From Clostridiales bacterium (GTDB lineage: Bacteria; Bacillota; Clostridia; Lachnospirales; WQUN01), in the NCBI GenBank assembly GCA_031263155.1, contig JAISGK010000031.1, positions 19,605-83,604 of the forward strand: DNA of 64,000 nt, in the 5' to 3' direction. Below, piece after piece: positions 36,001 to 45,646 of this stretch. The notes beneath the pieces were generated by a model, which did not search any database, was not told where the DNA came from, and was given only the letters and a program-made list of their open reading frames with translations. Each line of letters opens with the position of its first letter. Positions within the stretch are counted from its first letter, which is position 1. Position numbers and translations under genes: made by a program.

Positions 36001-38177
36001 GTGCGTTCCACCTCATATACTCCGTTTATGCCCCTTAGCTTTATTATCAGGTGATCTAACTGCTCGCGGCTTGTTATCTCCAGCGATATATTAAATATCG
36101 CGCTGTTGTGGTGCGTTTTCGCACCCAATTCTTTTACTGAAATGCGTTCGTCCATTATTACGCGGCTCACATCGTTAAACAGACCCACCCTATCTTGCCC
36201 CAGCACGCGCAAATCGGCGCGGAAATGAATACTGGCAGAGCGCTCGGGCATTTGCCAGCTTGCGTTAAGCAGGCGGCTGCGCTCGCTATTGTCCAAGCTT
36301 ATAATATTCTTGCAATCGGTGCGATGAATACTAAGTCCGCGCCCTCTGGTCACAAACCCCACTATCTCATCTCCTGGCAATGGATTGCAGCATTTGGGGA
36401 AACGCACGTTAATGTCGCCAATGCCCTTTACAACTATGCCGCTGCGTTTTTTTCTATCTTTTGCCACGATATCGTCGGAGCTTATCGTTACCTCGTACTT
36501 GTCGTCCTTGTGAGCGTCTTCTATGAGGCGGTTAACAACAGACGTCTCTTTTAACCCGCCATGGCCTACCGCCGCGCACAAGGTATCCCAATCTGGATAG
36601 TTAAACTTCTCCAAAATCATTTGCTTACGTTCTGGCGTTAGCAATTCATCCAGTACGGCTCTTTTGGCGGTGGCGGCAGTCGTCAGCAGCTCTTTGCCCT
36701 TTATTATATTTTCGTCTCGATTTTCTTTCTTAAACCACTGATTTATTTTGCCGCGCGCAGTACTTGTTTTTACAAATTTAAGCCAACCGAGACTTGGCCC
36801 TTTTATGTTTTGGCTGGTTATGATCTCTACGCGATCGCCATTATTAAGCGTTGTCTCTATGGGGACGATCTTGCCGTTTACCTTCGCGCCCTTCATTCTA
36901 TTGCCAATGGCGCTATGAATAGCGTAGGCAAAGTCTATGGTTGTGGCTCCGTTAAGCAAACTGACAACCTCGCCCTTGGGTGTAAAACAATACACATGCT
37001 CTCGAAACACATTAAGATCTGTTTTAAGAGCGTCAAGAAATTCGGTGGAGGTTGAGAGCGTGCGCTGCCATTCTAAAATCTCGCGTAGCCAGGTAAGCTT
37101 TGCCTCTTCGCCATGGGGATCCCCCGCTTCGGTGCGCCCTTCCTTATATCTCCAGTGCGCCGCGATGCCGTACTCTGCTGTTCTGTGCATTTCGTATGTG
37201 CGTATTTGCACTTCGAACGGCTCGCCGCCGGTGCTTAACAATGTAGTGTGCAGAGACTGATATTTATTTTGTTTAGGCATGCCAATATAATCTTTAAACC
37301 GGTTGGGTACCGGTTTATAATTTTCGTGCAATATGCCCAGCACTGTATAGCAATCTGATACGGTATTGACAATAACGCGCACGGCGATAAGGTCATACAG
37401 TTGATCCAAGGTTTTATTTTGTCCTACCATTTTTTTATATATGCTAAAGAAATGCTTCGGCCTTCCCTCGATATTTACATTCACACCGCGCGCGTCCAGC
37501 TTAACACGAATCTCATCTACCATAGTTTGTACAAATTTACGGCGCTCGCTCAGCTTGCGGTTTATTTTTTCGCTCAAATCTTTGTACTCTTTGGGTTCGA
37601 GATATTTAAAGCATATGTCTTCAAGCTCGTAGCGCAGCTTGCTGATACCCAACCTGTGAGACAAAGGCGCGTAGATGTCCAGCGTCTCCTGCGCGATCTC
37701 TTTTTGTTTCGCCTCGGGTTGAAACTTAAGTGTTCGCATATTGTGCAGCCTATCAGAAATTTTTATAAGAATAACCCTAATATCTTTTGCCATGGCAATA
37801 AACATCTTGCGAAAGTTTTCGGCCTGCTGTTCACTCTTGGCTATATAGGTAGGCATATCCAACTTGGTAACCCCGTCAACCAGCTGGGCCACATCTTCGC
37901 CAAACATAGCGCTAATATCCGCGTAGGTATATTTTGTATCTTCAATAACGTCATGCAATAGCCCGGCGGCTATGGATTCCAAATCCAGTTGCAGCTGCGC
38001 GAGAATGATCGCGACCGACAGAGGATGAATAATGTACGACTCGCCTGATTTGCGATATTGGTCTTTATGGGCTTCTTTAGCCACAATAAAAGATTTTTCG
38101 ACAAGAGGAAACTCGGCGGCAGGGTGATATAGCTTTATACAGTTTATCAATTCGGCGTACAGTTCTTCATAAGCCAT
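35997..38177 (-). CDS. rel: Bifunctional (p)ppGpp synthetase/hydrolase
   Basis: A complete Rel of 726 residues. The hydrolase HD domain shows KSGESYIIHPLSVA and GLLHDVIEDTKYTY. The synthetase has DLIAVRVIVNTVSDCY and EVQIRTYEMHRTAEYGIAAHW (in parts). TGS follows (VYCFTPKGEVVSLL), and after a zinc-finger-like region (FPKCCNPLPGDEIVG, HRTDCKN) an ACT domain ends the protein. Both catalytic halves look intact, so it should both make and degrade the stringent alarmone. Confidence 0.95.
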   Translation of the reverse strand: MAYEELYAELINCIKLYHPAAEFPLVEKSFIVAKEAHKDQYRKSGESYIIHPLSVAIILAQLQLDLESIAAGLLHDVIEDTKYTYADISAMFGEDVAQLVDGVTKLDMPTYIAKSEQQAENFRKMFIAMAKDIRVILIKISDRLHNMRTLKFQPEAKQKEIAQETLDIYAPLSHRLGISKLRYELEDICFKYLEPKEYKDLSEKINRKLSERRKFVQTMVDEIRVKLDARGVNVNIEGRPKHFFSIYKKMVGQNKTLDQLYDLIAVRVIVNTVSDCYTVLGILHENYKPVPNRFKDYIGMPKQNKYQSLHTTLLSTGGEPFEVQIRTYEMHRTAEYGIAAHWRYKEGRTEAGDPHGEEAKLTWLREILEWQRTLSTSTEFLDALKTDLNVFREHVYCFTPKGEVVSLLNGATTIDFAYAIHSAIGNRMKGAKVNGKIVPIETTLNNGDRVEIITSQNIKGPSLGWLKFVKTSTARGKINQWFKKENRDENIIKGKELLTTAATAKRAVLDELLTPERKQMILEKFNYPDWDTLCAAVGHGGLKETSVVNRLIEDAHKDDKYEVTISSDDIVAKDRKKRSGIVVKGIGDINVRFPKCCNPLPGDEIVGFVTRGRGLSIHRTDCKNIISLDNSERSRLLNASWQMPERSASIHFRADLRVLGQDRVGLFNDVSRVIMDERISVKELGAKTHHNSAIFNISLEITSREQLDHLIIKLRGINGVYEVERT

Positions 38178-38334
38178 AGTATCATCCCTTCCACCATAAT
38201 TTTTAAATCATTATAGTTTCATGATGTGATAATTGCAACATATCGCGGTTATTTTCCCATTTTTTCCCGCAAAGCAAAAATTCGCCCAAAACCATCATCA
38301 AATACGACAGATTCAGGCGAGATTCTATTATATA

Positions 38335-38901
38335 TTATGCTGTAACCGCCTCTGGCTTTTCCCTCTTGTGAATAAGTTCGTTTAAAATGTTTAGGTATGC
38401 TTCGCTCGCGTGGTTTTTCCAATTGTTAGATATAAGTTTTGCCTGCGCGCGTGAAACAACTGACACCTGCACCTCCATAAGCAAACATTTATCTTCATAA
38501 GCGCCGCATTTTACTATGTACTCATTGGCATCCGAATCCAAAAAATAGTTGGCTGTAACTTCAAAGTCCCGTTTAATACAATTAAATCGCTGTTGCACAT
38601 ACTGGGTTATCTTTGCTCTCACAGAAGGGAGAATAAGGTTTTCAAAATAGTCCAACATGGTGATTCCCTCGTCAGTAATGCTATAGCGGGTGTTGTTGTT
38701 GTCCTGAGACGACTCAAGGTACCCTTCGTCGCTCATCTCGGCCAGGGTTTCTTGCATCATATAATAGTCCATATATTCGCCCTCACGCACAAACTCTGTC
38801 AGCTGGCTTCTTGAAAGGGGCAGTTCCATCTTGTTAATAATGTAAAGTAAAATCAGCTTATTTTCTACTTGTATATGTTCTGTTTTTTCGCTGCCCGGCA
38901 T
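38335..38901 (-). CDS. DUF4364 family protein, winged-helix-like
   Basis: From ATG 38901 (GAAAGGAT upstream) a 188-residue protein: an N-terminal winged helix (LILLYIINKMELPLSRSQLT, MMQETLAEMSDEGYL, YSITDEGITML) followed by a mixed C-terminal domain. I recognise it as DUF4364, widespread in Clostridia with no assigned function; a transcriptional role is plausible from the winged helix. It is the first gene on the minus strand before the eroded region begins. Confidence 0.75.
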   Translation of the reverse strand: MPGSEKTEHIQVENKLILLYIINKMELPLSRSQLTEFVREGEYMDYYMMQETLAEMSDEGYLESSQDNNNTRYSITDEGITMLDYFENLILPSVRAKITQYVQQRFNCIKRDFEVTANYFLDSDANEYIVKCGAYEDKCLLMEVQVSVVSRAQAKLISNNWKNHASEAYLNILNELIHKREKPEAVTA

Positions 38902-39099
38902 TTTTTCATCCTTTCTCACTCTTATATGCGTCATTGGTGCGAACCATCGCTCTAATGGAAGCATTATACACCTCGATCACTCGATTTACAAGACGCTGGC
39001 AATATCGCGAATCTGCGGGATCTTACGCGGCGGTATTGCTTTTCACGCCTGATGGGGTTACAATAACTGTATACAGTAGAGCAAAAGGGGAGGGGCGCG

Positions 39100-39441
39100 A
39101 TGAAGCGGAAGCTGATGACAGAAGGCCCGCCATTTGGTTCTATTATCCAATTCGCTATCCCAATAATGCTTACCGAGATAATACAGCAAGTTTATACAAT
39201 TGCCGACAGCATAGTAGTTGGCAGGTTAATTGGAGTAAACGCCTTCGCCGCAATCAGCGCGGCCAGTTCTTTTTATTGGCTAATATTGATGGTTCTACTC
39301 GGCTTCTCTCATGGGTTTGGCACTTTAATAGCTCAACTTTTCGGCGCGAAAAAAACCACAGAATTACGGCGCACTTGTGCTTTGACATTGTGGCTGACAA
39401 CTGTTATCGGTATAACGCTTACAATTCTTTTCTTTGGTTGA
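39100..39441 (+). pseudogene. MATE efflux protein, N-terminal stub
   Basis: Residues 1-113 match the first three helices of a MATE transporter (GPPFGSIIQFAIPIMLTEII, ADSIVVGRLIGVNAFAAIS, GFSHGFGTLIAQLFGAKK). The frame stops right after TILFFG, while family members have about 450 residues. The start, with a GGGGAGGGGCGCG site, is intact. No continuation in another frame was seen before the HicB-like gene 30 bases later, so the rest is deleted. An intact MATE gene lies at 58070-59440. Confidence 0.85.
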
Positions 39442-39471
39442 GAAGTATAATTTGAGAATGGAGGATTGACC

Positions 39472-39690
39472 ATGAAAGATTATCATATTAACATTTTTTA
39501 TAGCGATGAGGACGAGGGATATATTGCGGATGTTCCTGATTTAAAAAATTGCAGTGCTTTTGGAGAAACGCCTAACGAGGCTTTGTTGCAAGTTTTGGCC
39601 GCCCAAAAACTATGGCTTGATGAAGCAAGAAATAGTAATTTACCAATTCCTACGCCCCAGTATCGACCAATAATTTATAAAGCCATTTGA
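39472..39690 (+). CDS. HicB-like antitoxin-type protein, orphan
   Basis: A 72-residue protein with the partial RNase H-like HicB fold: YHINIFYSDEDEGYIADVPDL (in parts), then CSAFGETPNEALLQVLAAQK. GGAGG precedes ATG 39472. There is no DNA-binding tail, and no HicA toxin gene on either side: upstream is the MATE stub, and downstream an APH-like kinase overlaps it by four bases. It could be a solitary regulator or the survivor of a toxin-antitoxin pair. Confidence 0.75.
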   Translation: MKDYHINIFYSDEDEGYIADVPDLKNCSAFGETPNEALLQVLAAQKLWLDEARNSNLPIPTPQYRPIIYKAI

Positions 39691-40580
39691 CAGTGAGAAT
39701 ATTACATAACGACCAATTAAGTATAAATACGGAGATTGTAAAAAACTTAATAAAAGAACAATTTCCAGAGTATGCTGGCTTGCCCATATATGAATTTGAC
39801 TCTACGGGTACTGTAAATTCGATTTTCAGATTGGGCAATGATTATTATATGCGTTTTCCAAAATTGGAGGGATACGCCGATTCATTATTAAAGGAGTATA
39901 GAATACTGCCCTATATCGCAAAACATGTAAGTATTAGAATTCCACAGCCAATAAAATTGGGGCGGCCAAGCGATTTATATCCAGCGCACTGGGCCATCTA
40001 TGACTGGATACATGGCGAGCCTTATGATAACAGCAGAATTACAAATCACCAAAGGGTAATATCTGAACTAACAACTTTTATCAGAGAATTACATGCGATT
40101 GGTTTATTGGCGGATGCCCCCAAGGCTGGCAGAAGGCCGCTGTTGGAATTAAATACCGTAACCATAGAGAATCTTATTGCGTCAGCGGAGGAAATAGATT
40201 ATGCCAAGGCTATTAAAATATGGGGAAAACTTGTTGATACACCTGTGTTTGACAGCAAGCCGATATGGATTCACGCGGATCTGCTAAAGCCAAACATTTT
40301 GGTAAAGGACGATCATATAGCGGCTATAATAGATTTTGGCAGCGCGGGGGTGGGCGATCCCGCATTTGATATAATACCGGCATGGTCGTTGTTTGATAAT
40401 AAAAATAGAGATATTTTTAGAGCCAAAACAGATGTCAGCGATCCCATATGGTATAGGGCTTGCGCCTATGCTTTACATCAGGCCGCGCTGATAATTCCAT
40501 ATTACCGCAAAAGCAATCCATATTTCGTAAGGCAGGCTGTTGATACTATAAAAGAAATTATCAGCGATAGTGCAACATAA
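39687..40580 (+). CDS. APH-family phosphotransferase
   Basis: A 297-residue kinase of the aminoglycoside phosphotransferase fold. The catalytic loop is WIHADLLKPNIL (near 203) and the metal Asp follows in AAIIDFGSAGVGDPAFDI. The N-lobe begins around STGTVNSIFRLG. Similar proteins phosphorylate aminoglycosides, macrolides or small alcohols; the substrate is not evident. The start is a TTG overlapping the hicB stop, or a GTG two codons later. The region is more AT-rich than the rest, hinting at transfer. Confidence 0.82.
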   Translation: MTVRILHNDQLSINTEIVKNLIKEQFPEYAGLPIYEFDSTGTVNSIFRLGNDYYMRFPKLEGYADSLLKEYRILPYIAKHVSIRIPQPIKLGRPSDLYPAHWAIYDWIHGEPYDNSRITNHQRVISELTTFIRELHAIGLLADAPKAGRRPLLELNTVTIENLIASAEEIDYAKAIKIWGKLVDTPVFDSKPIWIHADLLKPNILVKDDHIAAIIDFGSAGVGDPAFDIIPAWSLFDNKNRDIFRAKTDVSDPIWYRACAYALHQAALIIPYYRKSNPYFVRQAVDTIKEIISDSAT

Positions 40581-40602
40581 CTAAAAAAACAAGGAGATCA
40601 AA

Positions 40603-40883
40603 ATGCCGGATATTTTTGAATGTATACAAAAACGATACAGTATATGTTGATTGCAATTACAGCTCTCGGTTATGCAAGTTGTTGGATTGAGGGAAATATC
40701 ACGGAAAATACCGAAACTCAAAAACAGATAGCAAAACTTCTGAATATACCCCCAGAATATACTGTTGTTGGCTTTTTGCCAATAGGGGTCGCGGAGAAAG
40801 AAGGTAAGCGTCCTTCATATAAATCATTTTCTGAAAGGGCATGGTATAATATTTATGGGAACGATAATGAAGACTTTATTTGA
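40603..40883 (+). pseudogene. Nitroreductase with a large internal deletion
   Basis: An AAGGAG site and ATG start a peptide MPDIFECIQKRYS, the usual opening of nitroreductases, but this frame stops after 15 codons. In the next frame the sequence continues at once with IQYMLIAITALGYASCWIEG and ends KSFSERAWYNIYGN, the usual C-terminus. About half of the protein (roughly 80-100 residues, including most FMN contacts) is missing between them, and the junction is out of frame. The result cannot be active. Confidence 0.75.
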
Positions 40884-41835
40884 TACAACCCATGTAGAGA
40901 ACATGGTCTTAAAAAATCGGTTCATTCGCGCCGCGATAGGTGAAAAAACGACGGATGGACATGTAAATCAATATATTTTGGATCTTTATACAAATTTGGC
41001 GCAGGGCGGCGTGGGGACTATGATTACCGGCTTTACCCTGGTAGATGAATCAGAAAAATCCTATCCGATAATGGCATTTTATGACGATTCATTTGCCGAT
41101 GGGCATAGGAGCCTAACTAATACTGCCCATAGCCTTAACGCAAACATTATTCTACAGTTGGTTTATGTTGGATCGTATGTTATGGGTAATGCAGCAGGAG
41201 TAACAGTTCTTGCGCCCAGCGCTGTGGAAAATTTAAATAAAAAAACTATACCCAAAGAAATAAGCCTTGAAGAAATTAAAAATATACAAAATAAATTTGC
41301 CAATGCCGCTTTAAGAGCAAAAAATGCCGGTTATGACGGTATTGAAATACATGCGGCCCATGGGTTTCTCCTCAGCCAATTTATGACACCCTATTATAAT
41401 CGCAGAAATGACTTATATGGGGGATCTACCCCTAACAGGGCAAGAATGGCATTGGAAACATATGAGGCCATCCGTAAAGCGGTAGGTAATGATTACCCTG
41501 TTTGGATAAAGATAAATGTGGTAGACGGCATTGAAGATGGGGTATCTTTTGATGATGTTTTATATTTGTGCAATGAATTATCAAACAAAGGGATAGACGC
41601 TATTGAAATAAGCGGAAACTGGAAAAGCCGCGAAAACCAATCGGCATATTTTAAAGACGAAGCAGAGGCCATCGCTTCTAAAAATAAAACGGCAGTTATC
41701 TTGACCGGTGGAAATAACGATTTTAAGGAAATGACGGAGATTTTAAATACCACAAAAATCAGTTATTTTGGCATGGCTCGAGCGCTGGCTAAATATCCTG
41801 ATTTGATTAATAAATTTGTGAAAGAAAACACTTGA
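40855..41835 (+). CDS. NADH:flavin oxidoreductase (Old Yellow Enzyme family)
   Basis: A 326-residue FMN barrel. It has KTLFDTTHVENMVLKNRFIRAAIGE (in parts), GYDGIEIHAAHGFLLSQFMTPYYNRRND (the HAAHGYLLxQF motif, in parts), YGGSTPNRARMALE and a C-terminal phosphate-binding end YFGMARALAKYPDLI. It is the short, single-domain form without the Fe-S and NADPH modules of 2,4-dienoyl-CoA reductase. It overlaps the nitroreductase remnant, so the two were probably a reductase pair. ATG 40855 or ATG 40867 (MKTLFDTT) may be the start. Confidence 0.9.
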   Translation: MGTIMKTLFDTTHVENMVLKNRFIRAAIGEKTTDGHVNQYILDLYTNLAQGGVGTMITGFTLVDESEKSYPIMAFYDDSFADGHRSLTNTAHSLNANIILQLVYVGSYVMGNAAGVTVLAPSAVENLNKKTIPKEISLEEIKNIQNKFANAALRAKNAGYDGIEIHAAHGFLLSQFMTPYYNRRNDLYGGSTPNRARMALETYEAIRKAVGNDYPVWIKINVVDGIEDGVSFDDVLYLCNELSNKGIDAIEISGNWKSRENQSAYFKDEAEAIASKNKTAVILTGGNNDFKEMTEILNTTKISYFGMARALAKYPDLINKFVKENT

Positions 41836-41863
41836 AAAGGCGGCCTTTTATGGAGGTCAAAAT

Positions 41864-41899
41864 ATGCTTGAAGCAATTTCACATAATAAAAAATTGTAG
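41864..41899 (+). pseudogene. 11-codon gene stub with intact ribosome binding site
   Basis: A TGGAGGTC site is followed by ATG and the peptide MLEAISHNKKL, then a stop and directly a terminator hairpin. The opening resembles nitroreductase starts (MLEAI followed by a basic stretch), so this may be the 5' end of another gene lost by deletion. With 11 codons the resemblance may be chance. Confidence 0.35.
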
Positions 41900-41900
41900 A

Positions 41901-41938
41901 AAAATGCCCGTTTGCCATCCATAGCAAACGGGCATTTT
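41901..41938. terminator. Bidirectional terminator
   Basis: A perfect 15-bp inverted repeat, AAAATGCCCGTTTGC (41901-41915) and GCAAACGGGCATTTT (41924-41938), with an eight-base loop. T-runs on both strands allow it to stop transcripts of the plus-strand genes and of the sugar ABC operon converging on the minus strand. Confidence 0.9.
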
Positions 41939-41955
41939 ATTGCGCTTGGTAGATC

Positions 41956-43572
41956 CTATTTCTTAACCTCTTTAGCCATTTCGGCTACATTGGGGTTGGC
42001 TTCGTAATACGCCGTAAACTGTTTGCGATATTCTTCCAGGTATTTATCCAGCCCGGCTGCTTTCAGCTTCTCTATAGCGGGGCCGATATTGCTGTCATAG
42101 TCCACAATGCCCAATTTAATGGGATAGATAGAGGAAATGAGCTCTGTCTGCAAATTGGTCAGTTCTGTCGCCACGCTGTTGGAGTCAAAAATAAAGCCAG
42201 CAATGGGGGAAACTACATAATGGTCAGATTTATACGTCATCATCTCTATTTGAGCATCCGGCGATTCAGCGTCAAATCTCATTAAAGGCAGGTAGCCTGT
42301 CATCCAGGTATCCAGGTAAAATAACTGCTTATCATCCGCGTCGCGGATATATTCAATCCGGTCATCGCCAACAGGGTTATAATGCTGGCCCTCTATGCCA
42401 TAATGGAACAGATCGTGGTTCTCCTTGCTCTTATACAGCCACTCAAGCAGCTTAAGGCCGCTTTCCGGGTCTTCCGCAGTGGATGACACGGCATTGATGT
42501 TCTGCACAAAGGTATATATTAAGTCCGGTTTTTCAGGCTGCGCGAATAATGCTTCTACCGTCGTATCCATTCCGGTAATCCTCTTTATCGTAACCTGTTC
42601 GATAGGCTCAAACGTGGGTGAAAGCAAAAACGCGCCCAGATCCGCCTGGTCATATTGCACCTGGTGATCCAAATTCATAATGTCGGGGTTTATAAGACCC
42701 GCCTCAAAAATTTTGCGATACGTCGCTGCGTCCTGTTTAAATTCTTCCGATTCATAGAAGGAATCTATGGTTCCGTCTTGGCGGGCCAATACTATGCCCA
42801 AGCTGTTCTCAACATAGAATGGGAAGGTGTCGTAGAATCTGTGCAGCCAGTGCGAGGTATCCTGCACCTGATGAAACCAAGTGTAAGCCTTAATGCCCGT
42901 TTCATCCAGAATATAATCCTGAGACTTTTTCATCATGTCTATAACCTGGTCTATATCAGTAGGCAGAGTGTCATAGCCTACGGCCTTCATTACGTCTGTG
43001 CGTAATTGTACCGTACTCATCGTGTTGTCGAAAGAGCGCCAATAACACGGCACCGCATAGCGCTCGCCGTTATACAGCGTTCCGCTCCACTCTATATCGG
43101 TAAAATTAGCCAACAGGTCCGGGTAGTTGTCCAGATATGGCTCAAGTGAAATAACCGCGCCAATGCCCGCGATAGACGATAGGTTCTTAACGTCTTGCAT
43201 AATGTGCAGCAGCTCAAACGGCTCGCCCGAGGTAAGCATTAAATTTAGCTTTTCCGCGTAGGCGTCCCACGGGATACGGATAACATCCAGCTCTATGCCG
43301 ACTCCGTCGTTTTTCAATTTTTCGTTTATTGCCGCTAACCCGACTTCATACTCCGCGTTATAGGTTCCCGGTTGCACAAAACGCACGGGCTTAAGTTCTT
43401 CTACCGTATCAACGGGCGTTTCGCTGGCTTGCTGTGTCTCGCTCTCCTGAGCCCCCGAGCTTTCGCTTTGTGTTTGCTCTGTGTTGTTAGTTGTGCCAGC
43501 CGGCGAACTGCACGCGGTCACGGCGGATACGATAACACAAAGTGCAATTAGTAAACTTAATGTCCTTTTCAA
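41956..43572 (-). CDS. Extracellular solute-binding lipoprotein (CUT1 type)
   Basis: A lipoprotein signal peptide (MKRTLSLLIALCVIVSAVTAC) places Cys21 as the lipidated residue, followed by a Ser/Thr/Gln-rich linker. The 538-residue body is like LplA-type binding proteins, which are longer than classical maltose-binding proteins. It ends the operon Gfo/Idh/MocA - isomerase - permease - permease - binding protein. No ATPase gene is present, so a shared MsmX-like ATPase is expected elsewhere. The substrate is probably an oligosaccharide or a modified sugar. Confidence 0.9.
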   Translation of the reverse strand: MKRTLSLLIALCVIVSAVTACSSPAGTTNNTEQTQSESSGAQESETQQASETPVDTVEELKPVRFVQPGTYNAEYEVGLAAINEKLKNDGVGIELDVIRIPWDAYAEKLNLMLTSGEPFELLHIMQDVKNLSSIAGIGAVISLEPYLDNYPDLLANFTDIEWSGTLYNGERYAVPCYWRSFDNTMSTVQLRTDVMKAVGYDTLPTDIDQVIDMMKKSQDYILDETGIKAYTWFHQVQDTSHWLHRFYDTFPFYVENSLGIVLARQDGTIDSFYESEEFKQDAATYRKIFEAGLINPDIMNLDHQVQYDQADLGAFLLSPTFEPIEQVTIKRITGMDTTVEALFAQPEKPDLIYTFVQNINAVSSTAEDPESGLKLLEWLYKSKENHDLFHYGIEGQHYNPVGDDRIEYIRDADDKQLFYLDTWMTGYLPLMRFDAESPDAQIEMMTYKSDHYVVSPIAGFIFDSNSVATELTNLQTELISSIYPIKLGIVDYDSNIGPAIEKLKAAGLDKYLEEYRKQFTAYYEANPNVAEMAKEVKK

Positions 43573-43587
43573 TCAAATTGCCTCCCT

Positions 43588-44493
43588 TTAACCTTTAACA
43601 GCTCCCACAACCATGCCTTTAACAAAATACTTCTGAAGAAATGGATACAGAAGTATAATAGGCCCCATGGTTACAACGGAAGTGGCCATCTTGTAGCTTT
43701 CCTTTGGCGGATTGGATCGCATGGCCCCTTGCGCCATCTTTGACATTTGCGTGATCTCAGACTGAATTTTAAACAAAAACATCTGCAACGAATAATAGTC
43801 TTTATCATTAACCAGCATAACAGCGTTAAAATAATTATTCCAATAGCCTATAGCATAGAACAGCGCAACGGTTGCGATAACGGGCAAACACAACGGCAGG
43901 TAGATAGAAAATGCCGTCTTAATCTCTCCCGCCCCATCAATACGCGCGGATTCGCTTAGTTCGTCCGGTATGCCATGGATGAAATTTCGCACAAGAAACA
44001 TATTAAATGGCGAAAACATCAGAGATGGCACTATCAGCGCCCAGATATTGTCGTAAGCTCCTATCCCTTTAGAAATCATGTACCAAGGCACAAGGCCCGC
44101 CGAAAACACCATGGTAATATAAAAATAAAGCGACATCCCGTTTCGGTAGCGGCATTGTTTATTGGCCAGCGTATAGCCCGCGCAAAATGTAATAAGCGTT
44201 GCGGCAATCGTCCCCGTCACTGTGGCCAGGGTTGTAACATAGTACGCCCGGGGCACAGACGAACGCGGCGAAAACATTAGCTCGTAAGCATATGTGGACC
44301 ATTCTTTTGGGAAAAAGCTGTATCCATTGATGGTGATCGATTTTTCCGCAGTAAGCGAAACAATAATTACGAGGATAAACGGCAGCAGGCAAGCCAGCGA
44401 AAACGCGGCGACAAACGAGTATATGAATACCTGTTGTATTTTGTCCGCAAGGCCGTAGTCTATTCTGTTGCGCACGGCGGGTGTATTGTCCAT
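43588..44493 (-). CDS. Sugar ABC transporter permease (LplC/CUT1 type)
   Basis: About 301 residues from ATG 44493, which has AGGAGG upstream; an in-frame start further up is less likely. Six membrane segments, and the ATPase-contact loop DELSESARIDGAGEIKTAFSIY (in parts) with the conserved EAA-type glycine. The C-terminus ends QKYFVKGMVVGAVKG, typical for the second permease of this class. Confidence 0.9.
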   Translation of the reverse strand: MDNTPAVRNRIDYGLADKIQQVFIYSFVAAFSLACLLPFILVIIVSLTAEKSITINGYSFFPKEWSTYAYELMFSPRSSVPRAYYVTTLATVTGTIAATLITFCAGYTLANKQCRYRNGMSLYFYITMVFSAGLVPWYMISKGIGAYDNIWALIVPSLMFSPFNMFLVRNFIHGIPDELSESARIDGAGEIKTAFSIYLPLCLPVIATVALFYAIGYWNNYFNAVMLVNDKDYYSLQMFLFKIQSEITQMSKMAQGAMRSNPPKESYKMATSVVTMGPIILLYPFLQKYFVKGMVVGAVKG

Positions 44494-44573
44494 ACGCGCC
44501 TCCTGTCTAACGCGGCCTTCGACCGCAAATGGGCTACGCCCATGCAATGGGTGTTGCCCAGCTTATACGGGGA

Positions 44574-45512
44574 CTAAAACAACGCCCCTTCGGGAAAAAA
44601 TCTTTTGACAATCCTGTTTGACACAAACACCAATATAAAACCAATAACGGACTGATACATGCCAATAGCCATAGACAGGCTTGGGTTTCCCGTATTTTTA
44701 AAAGTGCGGTAAACATAGGTATCTATAACCTCAGCTATGGGCATAAGCGAACCGTTGTCTCTTATTATTGCGTAAAACATGCCGAAATCACCGTAGAAAA
44801 TTCTGCCTATTGACATCAGCGTAAGGATGCATATCGTAGGCACAAGCAGAGGGATCGTGATATAGTAAATGCGTTTCATACGCGATGCGCCGTCTATGTA
44901 CGCCGCTTCATACAAACCCTCGTCCAGCCCGGTGATAACCGCTAGATAAATTATCGCGTTGTACCCCGCGTACTTCCATATATTTAAAATAAGCAATATG
45001 AGGTACCAATACTGCGGGAGCGAATAAAACGAGACGCGCTGGCCGCCAGCTTGCGCGATTAGGTTGTTGATCAGCCCGTTCTCTGTGCCCAGCACACCCT
45101 GTAACATATAGCTAACTATAACCCACGATATAAAGTACGGGAACAGCATGGTAGACTGCGACACCTTTACAAACCGCTTAATCTTAATCTCGTTAAGCAG
45201 TATAGCCAGCGCGACGGAGAAAATGGTCCCGGCAATAAGAAACAAAAAGTTAATAACAACGGTATTGCGCGTTATGGTCCAGGCCCAACTAGACTTAAAA
45301 AAATACACAAAATTGTCTAGACCACTAAACGGGCTGAATATGCCCGTCTTATAGTTAAACTTCTCAAAGGCTATAACCATAAACGGCATTGCCATATAGC
45401 TAAAAACGAACGTGTACAACAAAGCTGGAACAGCAAGGAGATACAGGAGTTTATTACGCCAGAGTTCTGTCCAGAACGGCGTCTTTTTCTTTATACGATC
45501 ACCCCTTTTCAC
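44574..45512 (-). CDS. Sugar ABC transporter permease (LplB/CUT1 type)
   Basis: A 312-residue membrane protein with six predicted spans (first at LLYLLAVPALLYTFVFSYM) and the EAA loop LDEGLYEAAYIDGASRMKRIYY (in parts). It is the first permease of the pair. The GTG at 45512 has only a weak upstream site, while AAAAGGGGTGAT lies within the first codons, so the true start may be a rare codon slightly downstream. Confidence 0.88.
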   Translation of the reverse strand: MKRGDRIKKKTPFWTELWRNKLLYLLAVPALLYTFVFSYMAMPFMVIAFEKFNYKTGIFSPFSGLDNFVYFFKSSWAWTITRNTVVINFLFLIAGTIFSVALAILLNEIKIKRFVKVSQSTMLFPYFISWVIVSYMLQGVLGTENGLINNLIAQAGGQRVSFYSLPQYWYLILLILNIWKYAGYNAIIYLAVITGLDEGLYEAAYIDGASRMKRIYYITIPLLVPTICILTLMSIGRIFYGDFGMFYAIIRDNGSLMPIAEVIDTYVYRTFKNTGNPSLSMAIGMYQSVIGFILVFVSNRIVKRFFPEGALF

Positions 45513-45646
45513 GCTCTGGAAGCGACCAGCAATTTTACTAAAAATATATGTTTTTAGAAGAGTTTACGTCTTAAAACACAATGAAATCAAGAGCCGCGCC
45601 AATCCGATACCCTTCACTATCAAAAGCCCATTGCGAAAATCTATGC

